From JBPOFM01 sp038259855 (GTDB taxonomy: Bacteria > Bacteroidota > Bacteroidia > Flavobacteriales > Flavobacteriaceae): 12,904 bases of DNA. The notes under the pieces are model-generated. The model had not been told where the DNA came from. It was given only the letters and a program-made list of their open reading frames with translations, and did no database searches. Numbering within the stretch: the first letter of the stretch is position 1; each line of letters starts with the position of its first letter. Shown piece after piece: positions 6,708 through 12,904 of the stretch. The position numbers and the translations under genes are program-made. The DNA is taken from positions 1 to 12,904 of the forward strand of contig JBBSOJ010000074.1 in assembly GCA_038259855.1 (NCBI GenBank), read 5' to 3'.

Positions 6708-6860
6708 TTAATCAACCGCATCCTCTACAGCATCACCAACATCGTCAGCGGCGTCTTCGATTTTATCTCCAGTTGATTCAGTGTCTCTACAACTAGTGAA
6801 AGTTGTCATTGCCGTACCAAAAGTGAAGATTACGGCTAGTGTAAGCATTAATTTTCTCAT
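6708..6860 (-). CDS. 50-residue acidic lipoprotein
   Basis: A short reading frame on the minus strand encodes 50 residues. The signal peptide MRKLMLTLAVIFTFGTAMTT leads to a lipobox FTSC with the lipidated Cys24. A strongly acidic mature part follows, with a repeating pattern of Asp-Ala/Val pairs (DKIEDAADDVGDAVEDAVD), probably an amphipathic helix like those of small entericidin-like or YtxH-like stress proteins. It would be anchored in the membrane facing the periplasm or cell surface. It begins 32 bases after the stop of the DUF1328 gene and is followed by a strong terminator, so the two small genes form one transcript. Similar tiny lipoproteins are common in flavobacteria, and no function is established for them. 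Confidence 0.82.
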   Translation of the reverse strand: MRKLMLTLAVIFTFGTAMTTFTSCRDTESTGDKIEDAADDVGDAVEDAVD

Positions 6861-6892
6861 AATTTAAGTTTTAATTATTGGTTAATATACAA

Positions 6893-7054
6893 TTATCTTT
6901 TTAATCCTCCTTTTAAAAGAGAAAGGACAAATAGTACTAAAAATATAAAAAATATAATTTTAGCAATTCCTGCTGCCGCTCCTGCAATTCCTCCAAAGCC
7001 TAAAATGGCTGCAATGACTGCAATAATGACAAATGTGATGGTCCAACGTAACAT
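6893..7054 (-). CDS. DUF1328 family small membrane protein (YtjA-like)
   Basis: A 53-residue reading frame on the minus strand, the normal size for DUF1328. The family signature is complete: MLRWTITFVIIAVIAAILGF (1-20) forms the first membrane helix, FGGIAGAAAGIAKIIFF (20-36) forms the glycine/alanine-rich turn and start of the second helix, and VLFVLSLLKGG ends the second helix. The tail LKR is basic. Proteins of this family are two-helix inner-membrane proteins, often stress-induced, of unknown function. A perfect TAnnTTTG box lies 35 bases upstream, and the small acidic lipoprotein follows 32 bases downstream, indicating a two-gene operon. Confidence 0.9.
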   Translation of the reverse strand: MLRWTITFVIIAVIAAILGFGGIAGAAAGIAKIIFFIFLVLFVLSLLKGGLKR

Positions 7055-7088
7055 GTTATAATAGTTTTAAGTTATTAATTAATTTAAT

Positions 7089-7096
7089 CAAATATA
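7089..7096 (-). promoter_or_regulatory. Candidate -7 box for the DUF1328-lipoprotein operon
   Basis: On the minus strand TATATTTG is a perfect TAnnTTTG match, 35 bases upstream of the DUF1328 start codon. No TTG lies at the expected distance, so the -33 element is not seen. Confidence 0.4.
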
Positions 7097-7157
7097 CCGC
7101 CCAACTCTTAAACATCATAACTGTAATAAGGTATAAGTTAACCCAAAAGACTGCTCA

Positions 7158-7865
7158 TTATAGTGTTTTGGGAAATTTATTAGCCTCTGAATTACCTACG
7201 AGATCACTAAAAATAACATCATTATCATAAAATTCCTTTGAAACTGGATTTGCAATTAACTTTAGATTTTCAGATCCTTTTAGAGCTTCAATCGCATCAT
7301 CAAAATTAGATGTTTGGTCCAGCCATTGACTATAGTTTTTTTTATTAACGACGATAGGTTCATATTCAAACATATTTGGAAGATTTGATAAAGCACTCTT
7401 TTTTTGATCGATCAATAGTGAGCAAGTTAAAAAACCATCTTCCAATCTGCTATATACTCCTGCAAGACCAAAAGGCCTGTAATTGGGCATATGAACATGA
7501 TAGGGAATCAATTTTCCTTCATAAATAATTGAAGTAAAGAAACCTGTAACAATCAGTAAGCACCTTCTTTTATCTAATGCTTCAGTATAAAAAGAACTAG
7601 ATTCTTCTAAATTATCAATTTGAACATTTAACGTGTTGGTTAGATTTTGAAATACGTCCCAATTATCCTCTAGATCAACCGGTAGCATTCCCCAAATCCC
7701 ATAACGAACCTTACTTAAATCTGCCATTGTAATGACAGGAATGTTAGATTCATTTAAACCATTAATGATAGGATTCGGTTTATATATATTTGGAAATTCA
7801 AATTTTACCTCGATAAAATCCTCAAGTTCGGATAGTTTAGCAGTATTTGATAATTTGTAAAACAT
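7158..7865 (-). CDS. Catalytically degenerate SRAP (YedK/HMCES-like) protein
   Basis: The 235-residue protein has the length and motif order of SRAP (SOS response-associated peptidase) proteins, which shield abasic sites in single-stranded DNA through Cys2. Recognisable elements are IPVITM (42-47), YGIWGMLP (55-62, for WGLIP), TLNVQID (78-84, for NARSE), RRCLLIVTGFF (100-110, for RRCLIPADGFYEW), the FGLAGVYSRLEDGFLTCSLL strand pair (132-151), EYEPIVV (167-173, for RMPVIL), QWL (180-182) and NPVSKEFY (206-213). The three catalytic positions are replaced: Cys2 is Phe2, the Glu of FYEW is Thr111, and the His of HxRMP is Phe166. No in-frame upstream start would restore MC at the terminus. It may bind DNA without crosslinking or have another role. 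It is a single gene among stress-type small genes. Assignment is by motifs only. Confidence 0.72.
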   Translation of the reverse strand: MFYKLSNTAKLSELEDFIEVKFEFPNIYKPNPIINGLNESNIPVITMADLSKVRYGIWGMLPVDLEDNWDVFQNLTNTLNVQIDNLEESSSFYTEALDKRRCLLIVTGFFTSIIYEGKLIPYHVHMPNYRPFGLAGVYSRLEDGFLTCSLLIDQKKSALSNLPNMFEYEPIVVNKKNYSQWLDQTSNFDDAIEALKGSENLKLIANPVSKEFYDNDVIFSDLVGNSEANKFPKTL

Positions 7866-7972
7866 AGATGTATTTCTACCACTAATTAAATCATCAATGA
7901 TGTTGATACTTGTCGTGATTACATTAATTCATAACGCAATCAAATAATAGCCAAACTTTTAACATAATGCAT

Positions 7973-7995
7973 AAAAAAAACGCCCCGAAGGGCGT
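7973..7995 (-). terminator. Rho-independent terminator of the PA2169-family gene
   Basis: Read on the minus strand, ACGCCC and GGGCGT form a 6-bp stem around a UUCG tetraloop closed by C-G, followed by a run of eight T residues. It ends 28 bases after the stop codon at 8023. Confidence 0.88.
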
Positions 7996-8022
7996 CTATA
8001 ATTCTATCTCCAATATACTATA

Positions 8023-8472
8023 TTAGTTCAGATCTTCCAATCTTTTGATTGTATTCAATCCACTTTCAATCGTTCTTCTTTGTGTTTCTAAAATATCACG
8101 AGTTGAAGATGGCAATGTCGTTTCACCAATAACGTCCTTATATTCACTTACGGCCGCTTTCTCGCCTCTTATCGCTTCTTCCAACATGGATTCGTCATTG
8201 TCTGCAGAGAACCACGATTTAACTTCCATCCAGGTTCTATGGGCTGCTCCGCCTACACTTCCTCCTTTATCCACTTCCTGACCAAAACTTTTAATTTCAG
8301 ACTTTATTTGATGACCAAAATCATAACGCTCTTGCGCTTTTTTGTCAAAAAATGTTTTCAATCCTGAATGTTTCGCGTTTTCAGATGCTTTTTTAAATCC
8401 TTTTTCAGCATCATATGTTTTCTCTAATAAATCATTCAATTTATTTCCTACTTCTTTCGTGTAATCGCTCAT
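8023..8472 (-). CDS. PA2169 family four-helix-bundle protein (DUF2383, ferritin-like)
   Basis: The 149-residue protein matches the PA2169/DUF2383 family, which has a ferritin-like four-helix bundle. Four helices are visible: KLNDLLEKTYDAEKGFKKAS (about 11-30), LKTFFDKKAQERYDFGHQIKSEI (38-60), the segment with SMLEEAIRGEKAAVSEYKDVIG, and the terminal helix with RDILETQRRTIESGLNTIKR. A glycine-rich loop (DKGGSVGGAAHRTW) joins the halves. Glutamates and a histidine occur where ferritin-like proteins bind metal, but metal binding is not established for the family. Proteins of this type are stress-associated in several bacteria. The gene is alone on its transcript: it has a strong terminator behind it and a 528-base gap in front. 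No perfect promoter box was found upstream. Confidence 0.9.
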   Translation of the reverse strand: MSDYTKEVGNKLNDLLEKTYDAEKGFKKASENAKHSGLKTFFDKKAQERYDFGHQIKSEIKSFGQEVDKGGSVGGAAHRTWMEVKSWFSADNDESMLEEAIRGEKAAVSEYKDVIGETTLPSSTRDILETQRRTIESGLNTIKRLEDLN

Positions 8473-8712
8473 AATATTAAGTTTAAATTTATATTGATTT
8501 TTGATGATTTCAATTCATCTACATTAAAGATACTACTATGATTGAGGTCGCAGTAATTCAAAAAAAATCTAATTTAACGCATATCCTTTACGCATTCAGA
8601 TTTAACTTTTCATTAAGTTTCACTAACTTTTTTATTAGCCTAACCATTTAGTTTTAAAGAAATCCAAAATAATATTTACCCTATAGGAATATTGGGAAGT
8701 TGTTATAAATGT

Positions 8713-8752
8713 AAAAAGACCTTGACTTTTTGAAGTGTGTCAAGGCCTCTTT
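8713..8752 (-). terminator. Orphan minus-strand terminator
   Basis: On the minus strand the arm at 8752-8739 (AAAGAGGCCTTGAC) pairs over 14 positions, two of them G-U, with the arm at 8726-8713 (GTCAAGGTCTTTTT), which ends in five T residues. The loop is 12 bases. On the plus strand the two G-U pairs become A-C mismatches, so the structure favours minus-strand transcripts. No minus-strand gene lies upstream of it within the 248 bases before the AraC gene. Confidence 0.6.
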
Positions 8753-8866
8753 AACTAACTAACCAACCAGTGTAATAATAAGTACTAGTAGCACTTATTT
8801 GTATACTGTAAATTTATAAATGTTAATCTCCTGGGGTGTTCTCAATTAAAATAATTGTTGACTGAA

Positions 8867-8901
8867 ATGAGATATCATATAATCAATCTCATGTATGATA
8901 T
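8867..8901. promoter_or_regulatory. Two interlocking inverted repeats upstream of the AraC gene
   Basis: ATGAGAT (8867-8873) pairs with ATCTCAT (8886-8892), 12 bases apart, and ATATCAT (8872-8878) pairs with ATGATAT (8895-8901), 16 bases apart. The left arms overlap, so only one pairing can form at once. They lie about 100-135 bases before the AraC start and could be a regulator-binding site or part of an RNA structure. Confidence 0.35.
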
Positions 8902-8958
8902 TCAATTGGTATTATAATTAACAACCGTTCATTTAAAACAATGGTTTGACAATCAGAT

Positions 8959-8987
8959 AAAATATAATTAATTTAGTATTATTACAA
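8959..8987 (-). promoter_or_regulatory. Weak minus-strand promoter candidate upstream of the orphan terminator
   Basis: On the minus strand TTG (8985-8987) lies 18 bases from TATATTTT (8959-8966), one mismatch from TAnnTTTG. A transcript from here would run about 240 bases to the terminator at 8713. The DNA is very AT-rich, so chance matches are likely. Confidence 0.25.
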
Positions 8988-9000
8988 AAACCAATCAAGA

Positions 9001-10038
9001 ATGGTAGAGATTAATATTGCGGCTATAAGCACTAAAGATTCAGTTAAACAAATGCAATCTTATTTTGGGGGAGATATTTCAGAAGAATGGGGTGAACATA
9101 CGCTTTCATTTAATGGCAATCTCGGAAAGGGATCTATCAAATTTTTGACATTTGATTGGGGTGTCAGTTTATTGGAATTCAATGCGATATTTAGTGATGA
9201 TCTTATGTTCATCAATAGCACTGCTAATTTTAACCCAATTCATTTTTCATTTGTATCCAAAGGGTCATTTAGTCATAAGTTTAGTAATGAACGTGACTTT
9301 TCTGTTGTAGATCAATATCATTCTTGCATTGTAGTTTCTACAAAAGCACTGGATCATTTGACGGTCATCCCTAAAAATGTTCCCATTCTTTTTAATAACA
9401 TACGAGTGGTCAGAAAAGAATATCTCAAAAAACGATTGAATAATGTGGAGCAACTCAATCAAAAATTGTACGATGTTTTTGTAAATCGTCTTGATGGAGA
9501 AACATTCTCGTACTATAGTCCGATGCATCTTAAGATGGAAGACCATGTTAATGCCATTCGAAACAAAAAAACCAGTGGGATCACTAGAATTTTAAAGATT
9601 GAAGGTGAAGTATTTCATTTGCTTTCCATGCACATTGCGCGACATGATCGTAATCAAAATCATAAAGAAATACCACACAGTTTATCTAAAAGTGAATTGA
9701 AAACTATAAAAAAATTAAGCAAGCGAATAGTACAAAATCCGGCTCTAGACTATTCTCTCAACGAATTGTCGAAAAGCTCGGGACTCTCTCAAGCAAAATT
9801 ACAGGAAGGTTTTAAATTTATCTACACTCGAACGGTCACTGAATACATAAGACATATCAGACTTGAAGCGTCGCGTGAGCTTATGAACACGACAGATTTA
9901 AATATTTCACAGATCGTTTATACGATTGGTTTTACAAGTAGAAGTTATTTCTCAAAGATTTTTAGAGAAAAATTTGATGTTACGCCCAATGAATATAAAA
10001 AGCAAATCGTTCAGACGACGGAAAATATTGTATCCTAA
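9001..10038 (+). CDS. AraC family transcriptional regulator
   Basis: A 345-residue regulator with a C-terminal AraC/XylS DNA-binding domain at about 235-336. The first helix-turn-helix is around YSLNELSKSSGLSQAKLQEG (251-270). The second is around NISQIVYTIGFTSRSYFSKI (301-320), followed by the family signature FREKFDVTPNEYKK (321-334). The N-terminal 200 residues are beta-rich and end in a helix, RILKIEGEVFHLLSMHIAR (196-214). That resembles the PchR-type arrangement, in which an effector domain precedes a similar helix, but no ligand can be named. There is no membrane segment, so it acts in the cytoplasm. The start at 9001 is the first ATG after a stop-rich AT leader. The target is unknown: the nearest genes are the divergent PA2169-family gene and the convergent YtxH operon. 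Confidence 0.93.
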   Translation: MVEINIAAISTKDSVKQMQSYFGGDISEEWGEHTLSFNGNLGKGSIKFLTFDWGVSLLEFNAIFSDDLMFINSTANFNPIHFSFVSKGSFSHKFSNERDFSVVDQYHSCIVVSTKALDHLTVIPKNVPILFNNIRVVRKEYLKKRLNNVEQLNQKLYDVFVNRLDGETFSYYSPMHLKMEDHVNAIRNKKTSGITRILKIEGEVFHLLSMHIARHDRNQNHKEIPHSLSKSELKTIKKLSKRIVQNPALDYSLNELSKSSGLSQAKLQEGFKFIYTRTVTEYIRHIRLEASRELMNTTDLNISQIVYTIGFTSRSYFSKIFREKFDVTPNEYKKQIVQTTENIVS

Positions 10039-10067
10039 TATATAGGTTGGTTTAAAAAGCTTAATAT

Positions 10068-10098
10068 AATTCGAAATCAAATATTCTGATTTCGAATT
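10068..10098 (+). terminator. Hairpin after the AraC gene, probable terminator
   Basis: AATTCGAAATCA (10068-10079) and TGATTTCGAATT (10087-10098) form a perfect 12-bp stem with a seven-base loop, 29 bases after the AraC stop. The following sequence has no long T-run, so termination efficiency is doubtful. Confidence 0.5.
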
Positions 10099-10163
10099 TA
10101 CAAATGAGGAAAGCACTCATTTCTCTAGTAATAATTTAACTAAAAACTTACGTATATATATTT

Positions 10164-10208
10164 AAAAAGCACCAATTAGGATGAATAGTATTCAAACTAA
10201 TTGGTGCT
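10164..10208 (-). terminator. Terminator of the YtxH-holin-DUF6327 operon
   Basis: CTAATTGGTGCT (10197-10208) and AGCACCAATTAG (10168-10179) form a perfect 12-bp stem. On the minus strand it is followed by a run of T residues to 10164. The loop holds a small nested palindrome (GAATAGTATTC). It lies 73 bases after the DUF6327 stop. Confidence 0.75.
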
Positions 10209-10281
10209 AATTATTATAAAATTTGTAATATATCCTTTGGCTAAATCATCTCAAATTTATCTTAAACATTAAAGTGTATGT

Positions 10282-10491
10282 TTATCTGAAACTTTTAAAT
10301 AGTTTTTTAAAAATCATGAATACACCATATTTTCCAGCAAATTTTGCTGCAGATGTCACCCAACTTAAGGGCTTAAAGCTCTCAATATATTCTGACTTTA
10401 CCCCTTTTAATTTTTCAAACCCAATCTGACGCTCTAATTTTAAGCGTTGTAAATCATATTCTATTTCTTCAAATGAGCTGTAAACTTTCAT
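10282..10491 (-). CDS. Small protein, probable DUF6327 family
   Basis: The 69-residue protein is last in a three-gene operon and starts 10 bases after the stop of the holin-like gene. Residues 1-38 are charged and helical (YSSFEEIEYDLQRLKLERQI), followed by a short, weakly hydrophobic stretch (about 48-62, AAKFAGKYGVFMIFK) and a basic end, KKLFKSFR. This matches the DUF6327 proteins that follow YtxH and holin-like genes in many flavobacteria; the layout parallels YqjD-YqjE-YqjK of enterobacteria. Its function is unknown. A peripheral or single-pass membrane association is inferred from the amphipathic C-terminal half. Confidence 0.72.
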   Translation of the reverse strand: MKVYSSFEEIEYDLQRLKLERQIGFEKLKGVKSEYIESFKPLSWVTSAAKFAGKYGVFMIFKKLFKSFR

Positions 10492-10501
10492 ACTTTAATA
10501 T

Positions 10502-10852
10502 TTAATTAAAAAATTTAGGAGACATTTTGACAATGATCTGCCTTCCGATCACTGCTCGCTTGTAATATAAAAGTAGCGCAAGTATTAAAAATATCGCAGC
10601 AACTATCAAATAGCCTATCGCAACATTGTCAAAATAATTACCTATCGCTAAAGCTAGCGCAACGGATAAAAAAATCAAACCTATAAATAACAATCCTCCA
10701 ATAACCAAAGCTTTTGCAACCATCCCTACTGAAAGGGTTAGTTGCTGAAATATTTTTAGCCGATAATAATCGCGGGTGTCTTTGAGATATTTCTCTCCGA
10801 TGTCCCCTGCCTTGTCAGATGTATTACTTATAGATTCGAAAATATTGTTCAT
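10502..10852 (-). CDS. Holin-like superfamily III (YqjE-type) membrane protein
   Basis: The 116-residue protein belongs to the family labelled phage holin family (Actinobacteriophage holin / YqjE type). A charged amphipathic N-terminus (DIGEKYLKDTRDYYRLKIFQ, 17-36) is followed by two membrane helices at about 44-71 (VAKALVIGGLLFIGLIFLSV) and 79-97 (IGYLIVAAIFLILALLLYY). A basic C-terminal tail follows. The YqjE-like members in chromosomal operons with YtxH/YqjD genes are not lysis proteins; they are thought to be stress-related inner-membrane proteins. The gene starts 6 bases after the YtxH stop and is 10 bases before the DUF6327 start, so the three are one operon. No phage genes are nearby. 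Confidence 0.87.
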   Translation of the reverse strand: MNNIFESISNTSDKAGDIGEKYLKDTRDYYRLKIFQQLTLSVGMVAKALVIGGLLFIGLIFLSVALALAIGNYFDNVAIGYLIVAAIFLILALLLYYKRAVIGRQIIVKMSPKFFN

Positions 10853-10858
10853 AGACTA

Positions 10859-11257
10859 TTATACGTTTGAAATTGGATTTTTTTCAACTGAATTTTTTTG
10901 AAATTTTTGATTTTTCGCTTTCAAATCCTCAAGCTTTCTTTCTAAAGAATTTATGACGTCGTCAGCCTTATGGCTTGTATCAGATACCAAATCTTCCATT
11001 TTTTCTTCCAAAGTCATTTTCTTTTGTGAAACTGTATCAACAAAACGATTTTTTAATTCATTTGCTTTCATACTTAAGTTGTCTTTGGCGGCTAAAGCAT
11101 TTTCAGTAAGCCTATCTTTAGCTGATAACGTTTCATCTGCAATTTTGTGGCGAGTATTCACACCCTTGTCTGGTGCAAATAAAATACCTAATGTTGCGCC
11201 GATAACTGTCCCGGCCAAAATACCTATTAGTGTGTTGTTACTTCCATTATTTCCCAT
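10859..11257 (-). CDS. YtxH domain-containing stress protein
   Basis: The 132-residue protein has the YtxH layout. A short glycine- and asparagine-rich N-terminus leads into a single glycine-rich membrane helix (about 9-28, TLIGILAGTVIGATLGILFA), followed by the family hallmark LFAPDKGVNTRHKI (26-39). The remainder is a long charged helix with coiled-coil character (KDRLTENALAAKDNLSMKAN and KMEDLVSDTSHKADDVINSL). YtxH/YqjD-like proteins are general-stress proteins anchored in the inner membrane; B. subtilis YtxH is SigB-dependent. It is the first gene of the YtxH-holin-DUF6327 operon. A perfect -7 box lies 43 bases upstream of its start. Confidence 0.92.
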   Translation of the reverse strand: MGNNGSNNTLIGILAGTVIGATLGILFAPDKGVNTRHKIADETLSAKDRLTENALAAKDNLSMKANELKNRFVDTVSQKKMTLEEKMEDLVSDTSHKADDVINSLERKLEDLKAKNQKFQKNSVEKNPISNV

Positions 11258-11299
11258 AATCTTTTTGATTTTAAATTAAACTGTTTGATTTTTATGATT

Positions 11300-11307
11300 C
11301 AAAATTA
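11300..11307 (-). promoter_or_regulatory. Candidate -7 box of the YtxH operon
   Basis: On the minus strand TAATTTTG matches TAnnTTTG exactly, 43 bases upstream of the YtxH start. No TTG is present at 17-23 bases further upstream, so the -33 element is missing or divergent. Confidence 0.35.
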
Positions 11308-11482
11308 CTATTTAAATGTTCACTATACTGTCTTTATTACGTAAATCTTTAACTGTTTCACAGACCTTTAATATACGTTAACATTTATGTGGATTGAATT
11401 AACAGTCACCTTTATAATGTAATAATTTTATAGCGAAATAGCTAATTAAAAACTATTTTTAAAACACCAAAACCATCCTTCC

Positions 11483-12847
11483 ATGTCAAAAAGCATTAAA
11501 ACTACCAATCCTTATACAAGTGAACGTTTGCAGGACTACAAACTCCATTCTAAAAAACAAGTAGACTCTATAGTTTCAAAGGCCAACAAAGCTCACAAAC
11601 ATTGGAAGCATGTCTCAATTAACGAGCGCTGTCAGCTTTTAGAAAATGTTGCAGAAATTCTTGATGACGAAAAACAGATGTATGCTGAAAAGATGACTTC
11701 GGAAATGGGTAAACCCATTAATCAAAGTATTTCTGAAATAGAAAAGTGTATTTTACTTTGCGATTTTTATGCCTCTAACGCCGAAAGTTTTCTATCAGAT
11801 GAAATAATTGATACGGATGCCGATGAAAGTTTTGTGAGCTATGATTCATTAGGATGTATTTTAGGTATTATGCCATGGAATTATCCATTTTGGCAAGTTA
11901 TGCGATTTGCAGTACCTACTTTAACTGCAGGAAATACTGCAATTTTAAAACATGCCTCCAATGTTACAGGGTGTGCTTTATTAATTCAGGAATTGTTTGA
12001 AAAAGCAGGGTATCCGGAAGGTTGTTTTCAAACTATTTTAACAGATCACGATACCGTTGAAGGACTTTTAGGAAACGATATTGTAAAAGCGGTCTCCTTA
12101 ACGGGTAGCGAAAAAGCAGGCCGACACATTGCTACCATTGCCGGAAAGCATCTTAAAAAGTGCCTTTTGGAACTTGGTGGAAGCAATGCCTGTATTGTTT
12201 TAGATGATGCGGATCTGGATACTCATTTTGAAACCATTTTCAATGCACGCATGCAAAATTCTGGTCAGAGTTGTATTGCAGCCAAACGTTTTATAGTAAC
12301 AGAAGGAATTTATGATGACTTCATAAAGCGTTTGAAAAAGCAAACTAAAAATCTTAAGTTCGGCGATCCGATGAAGGAATCAACCGATATAAGTACACTA
12401 GCAAGGGAAGATTTAGCTGAAATCCTAAAAGAACAAGTTGATAACTCCATCGAAAAAGGAGCAACCGTTACTATAGGAAACACGATGAAAAAGGCTTATT
12501 TTGAACCTACTATTTTAGAGAATGTAAAGCCTGGAATGCCGGTTTTTGATGATGAAACCTTTGGACCGGTAGCAGCGGTGATAAAAGCAAAAAATACAAA
12601 AGACGCCTTTAAGCTAAATGCAAAATCTAAATTTGGTTTAGGGACCATGGTATTCACCAAAGATATTGAGAGCATGTATAATTACATCGATGATGTTGAG
12701 GATGGAGCTTTTTTCGTAAATGATATGGTGAAATCAGATGCAAGACTTCCTTTCGGAGGTACCAAAGCGTCCGGCTACGGTCGTGAATTGTCTAAAGAAG
12801 GAATCCATGAATTTGTAAATAGAAAAACTGTTTACATTAAAAAATAA
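11483..12847 (+). CDS. NAD(P)-dependent succinate-semialdehyde dehydrogenase (Sad/YneI-like)
   Basis: The 454-residue protein is a complete aldehyde dehydrogenase. It oxidises succinate semialdehyde to succinate, feeding GABA and related carbon into the TCA cycle. Visible residues are PWNYP (131-135, with the oxyanion-hole Asn133), the cofactor-binding LTGSEKAG (207-213), the general-base Glu230 in LLELGG, and the catalytic Cys264 in NSGQSCIAAKRFIV. The C-terminal element PFGGTKASGYGRELSKEGIHEF is near the end. The GQSCIAAKRF context and the total length match the E. coli Sad (YneI) group more than GabD. There is no signal peptide, so it is cytoplasmic. Substrate preference is inferred from these motifs and other short aldehydes are possible. 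The 225-base gap upstream is divergent from the YtxH operon and shows no perfect promoter box for this gene. Confidence 0.93.
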   Translation: MSKSIKTTNPYTSERLQDYKLHSKKQVDSIVSKANKAHKHWKHVSINERCQLLENVAEILDDEKQMYAEKMTSEMGKPINQSISEIEKCILLCDFYASNAESFLSDEIIDTDADESFVSYDSLGCILGIMPWNYPFWQVMRFAVPTLTAGNTAILKHASNVTGCALLIQELFEKAGYPEGCFQTILTDHDTVEGLLGNDIVKAVSLTGSEKAGRHIATIAGKHLKKCLLELGGSNACIVLDDADLDTHFETIFNARMQNSGQSCIAAKRFIVTEGIYDDFIKRLKKQTKNLKFGDPMKESTDISTLAREDLAEILKEQVDNSIEKGATVTIGNTMKKAYFEPTILENVKPGMPVFDDETFGPVAAVIKAKNTKDAFKLNAKSKFGLGTMVFTKDIESMYNYIDDVEDGAFFVNDMVKSDARLPFGGTKASGYGRELSKEGIHEFVNRKTVYIKK

Positions 12848-12869
12848 TTTTAACTAACACACTATTGAT

Positions 12870-12904
12870 ATGCCATTTATAAAAGAAGAAGAAGAAGAAA
12901 CAAA
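12870..12904 (+). CDS. Start of a possible gene cut by the window edge
   Basis: ATG at 12870 opens a frame that stays open to the end of the window: MPFIKEEEEET, about 11 codons. It begins 22 bases after the dehydrogenase stop, as a second operon gene would. The five GAA codons make a short repeat that could vary in length. Too little is present to name a product. Confidence 0.45.
   Translation, partial: MPFIKEEEEET

Larger units (their letters stand above)
8473..9000. other. 528-base intergenic region, no protein gene seen
   Basis: It separates the divergent PA2169-family and AraC genes. It contains a minus-strand terminator-like hairpin (8713-8752), two interlocking inverted repeats (8867-8901), a small palindrome CCTATAGG (8680-8687) and a stretch of four-base repeats (AACTAACTAACCAACC, 8754-8769). 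A 37-codon ATG frame at 8538-8651 on the plus strand has no recognisable content. Possible contents are the two promoters and a small RNA. Confidence 0.6.

Noticed and set aside
8538..8651. 37-codon plus-strand reading frame in the 528-base gap
   Set aside because: It has no recognisable motif, no start signal and a composition like the surrounding noncoding DNA.
8946..8968. Sigma-70-like promoter TTGACA ... TATAAT before the AraC gene
   Set aside because: The spacer is only 11 bases, and Bacteroidota use a different promoter consensus.
10502..10852. Phage holin hit suggesting a prophage or lysis cassette
   Set aside because: The gene sits in a YtxH / DUF6327 stress operon with no endolysin, integrase or structural phage genes. 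The YqjE-type holin-like family is common in ordinary chromosomes.
12885..12899. GAA trinucleotide repeat as a phase-variable tract
   Set aside because: Five GAA units in frame would change only the number of glutamates, not the reading frame, and the gene is cut by the window edge.

Overview
The window is AT-rich chromosomal DNA from a member of the Bacteroidota, most likely the family Flavobacteriaceae. The evidence is the set of protein families (the PadR / long PspC / GIN-domain cluster, an AraC regulator, the YtxH / holin-like / DUF6327 cluster), several promoter-like TAnnTTTG -7 boxes, and the absence of clear Shine-Dalgarno sequences in front of most genes. I do not assign a genus. There are no rRNA or tRNA genes, CRISPR arrays, transposases or integrases. 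This is a housekeeping and stress region, not a mobile island.

Layout. 1-1110: a hotdog-fold DUF4442 protein (-) diverges from a DUF4870 membrane protein (+). 1276-4622: an envelope-stress-like block on the + strand. It holds a PadR repressor overlapping a 605-residue PspC membrane protein, a 39-residue lipoprotein that looks like the stump of a larger gene, a strong terminator, and then an exported GIN-domain (DUF2807) protein. 4870-6517: trxB (-) diverges from an ArsC-like thioredoxin-fold protein (+) that has no cysteine. 6708-8472 (all -): a 50-residue lipoprotein and a 53-residue DUF1328 membrane protein (both found by reading the sequence directly), an SRAP (YedK/HMCES)-like protein that has lost its catalytic residues, and a ferritin-like PA2169/DUF2383 protein. 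8473-9000 has no protein gene but carries a minus-strand terminator and inverted repeats. 9001-10038: an AraC-family regulator (+). 10282-11257 (-): a YtxH, holin-like, DUF6327 operon. 11483-12847 (+): an NAD(P)-dependent succinate-semialdehyde dehydrogenase, followed by the start of another possible gene cut by the window edge.

Common thread. Many products belong to families associated with envelope or general stress: PspC, GIN, YtxH, holin-like, DUF1328, small lipoproteins, PA2169 and thioredoxin reductase. That is inference from family membership, since the sequence does not show one shared regulon.

Points most worth a second look: the SRAP homologue lacking Cys2, Glu and His; the cysteine-free ArsC-like protein divergent from trxB; the apparent loss of a GIN lipoprotein leaving only its signal peptide and lipobox; and an orphan minus-strand terminator with a plausible promoter upstream, which could mark a small RNA.
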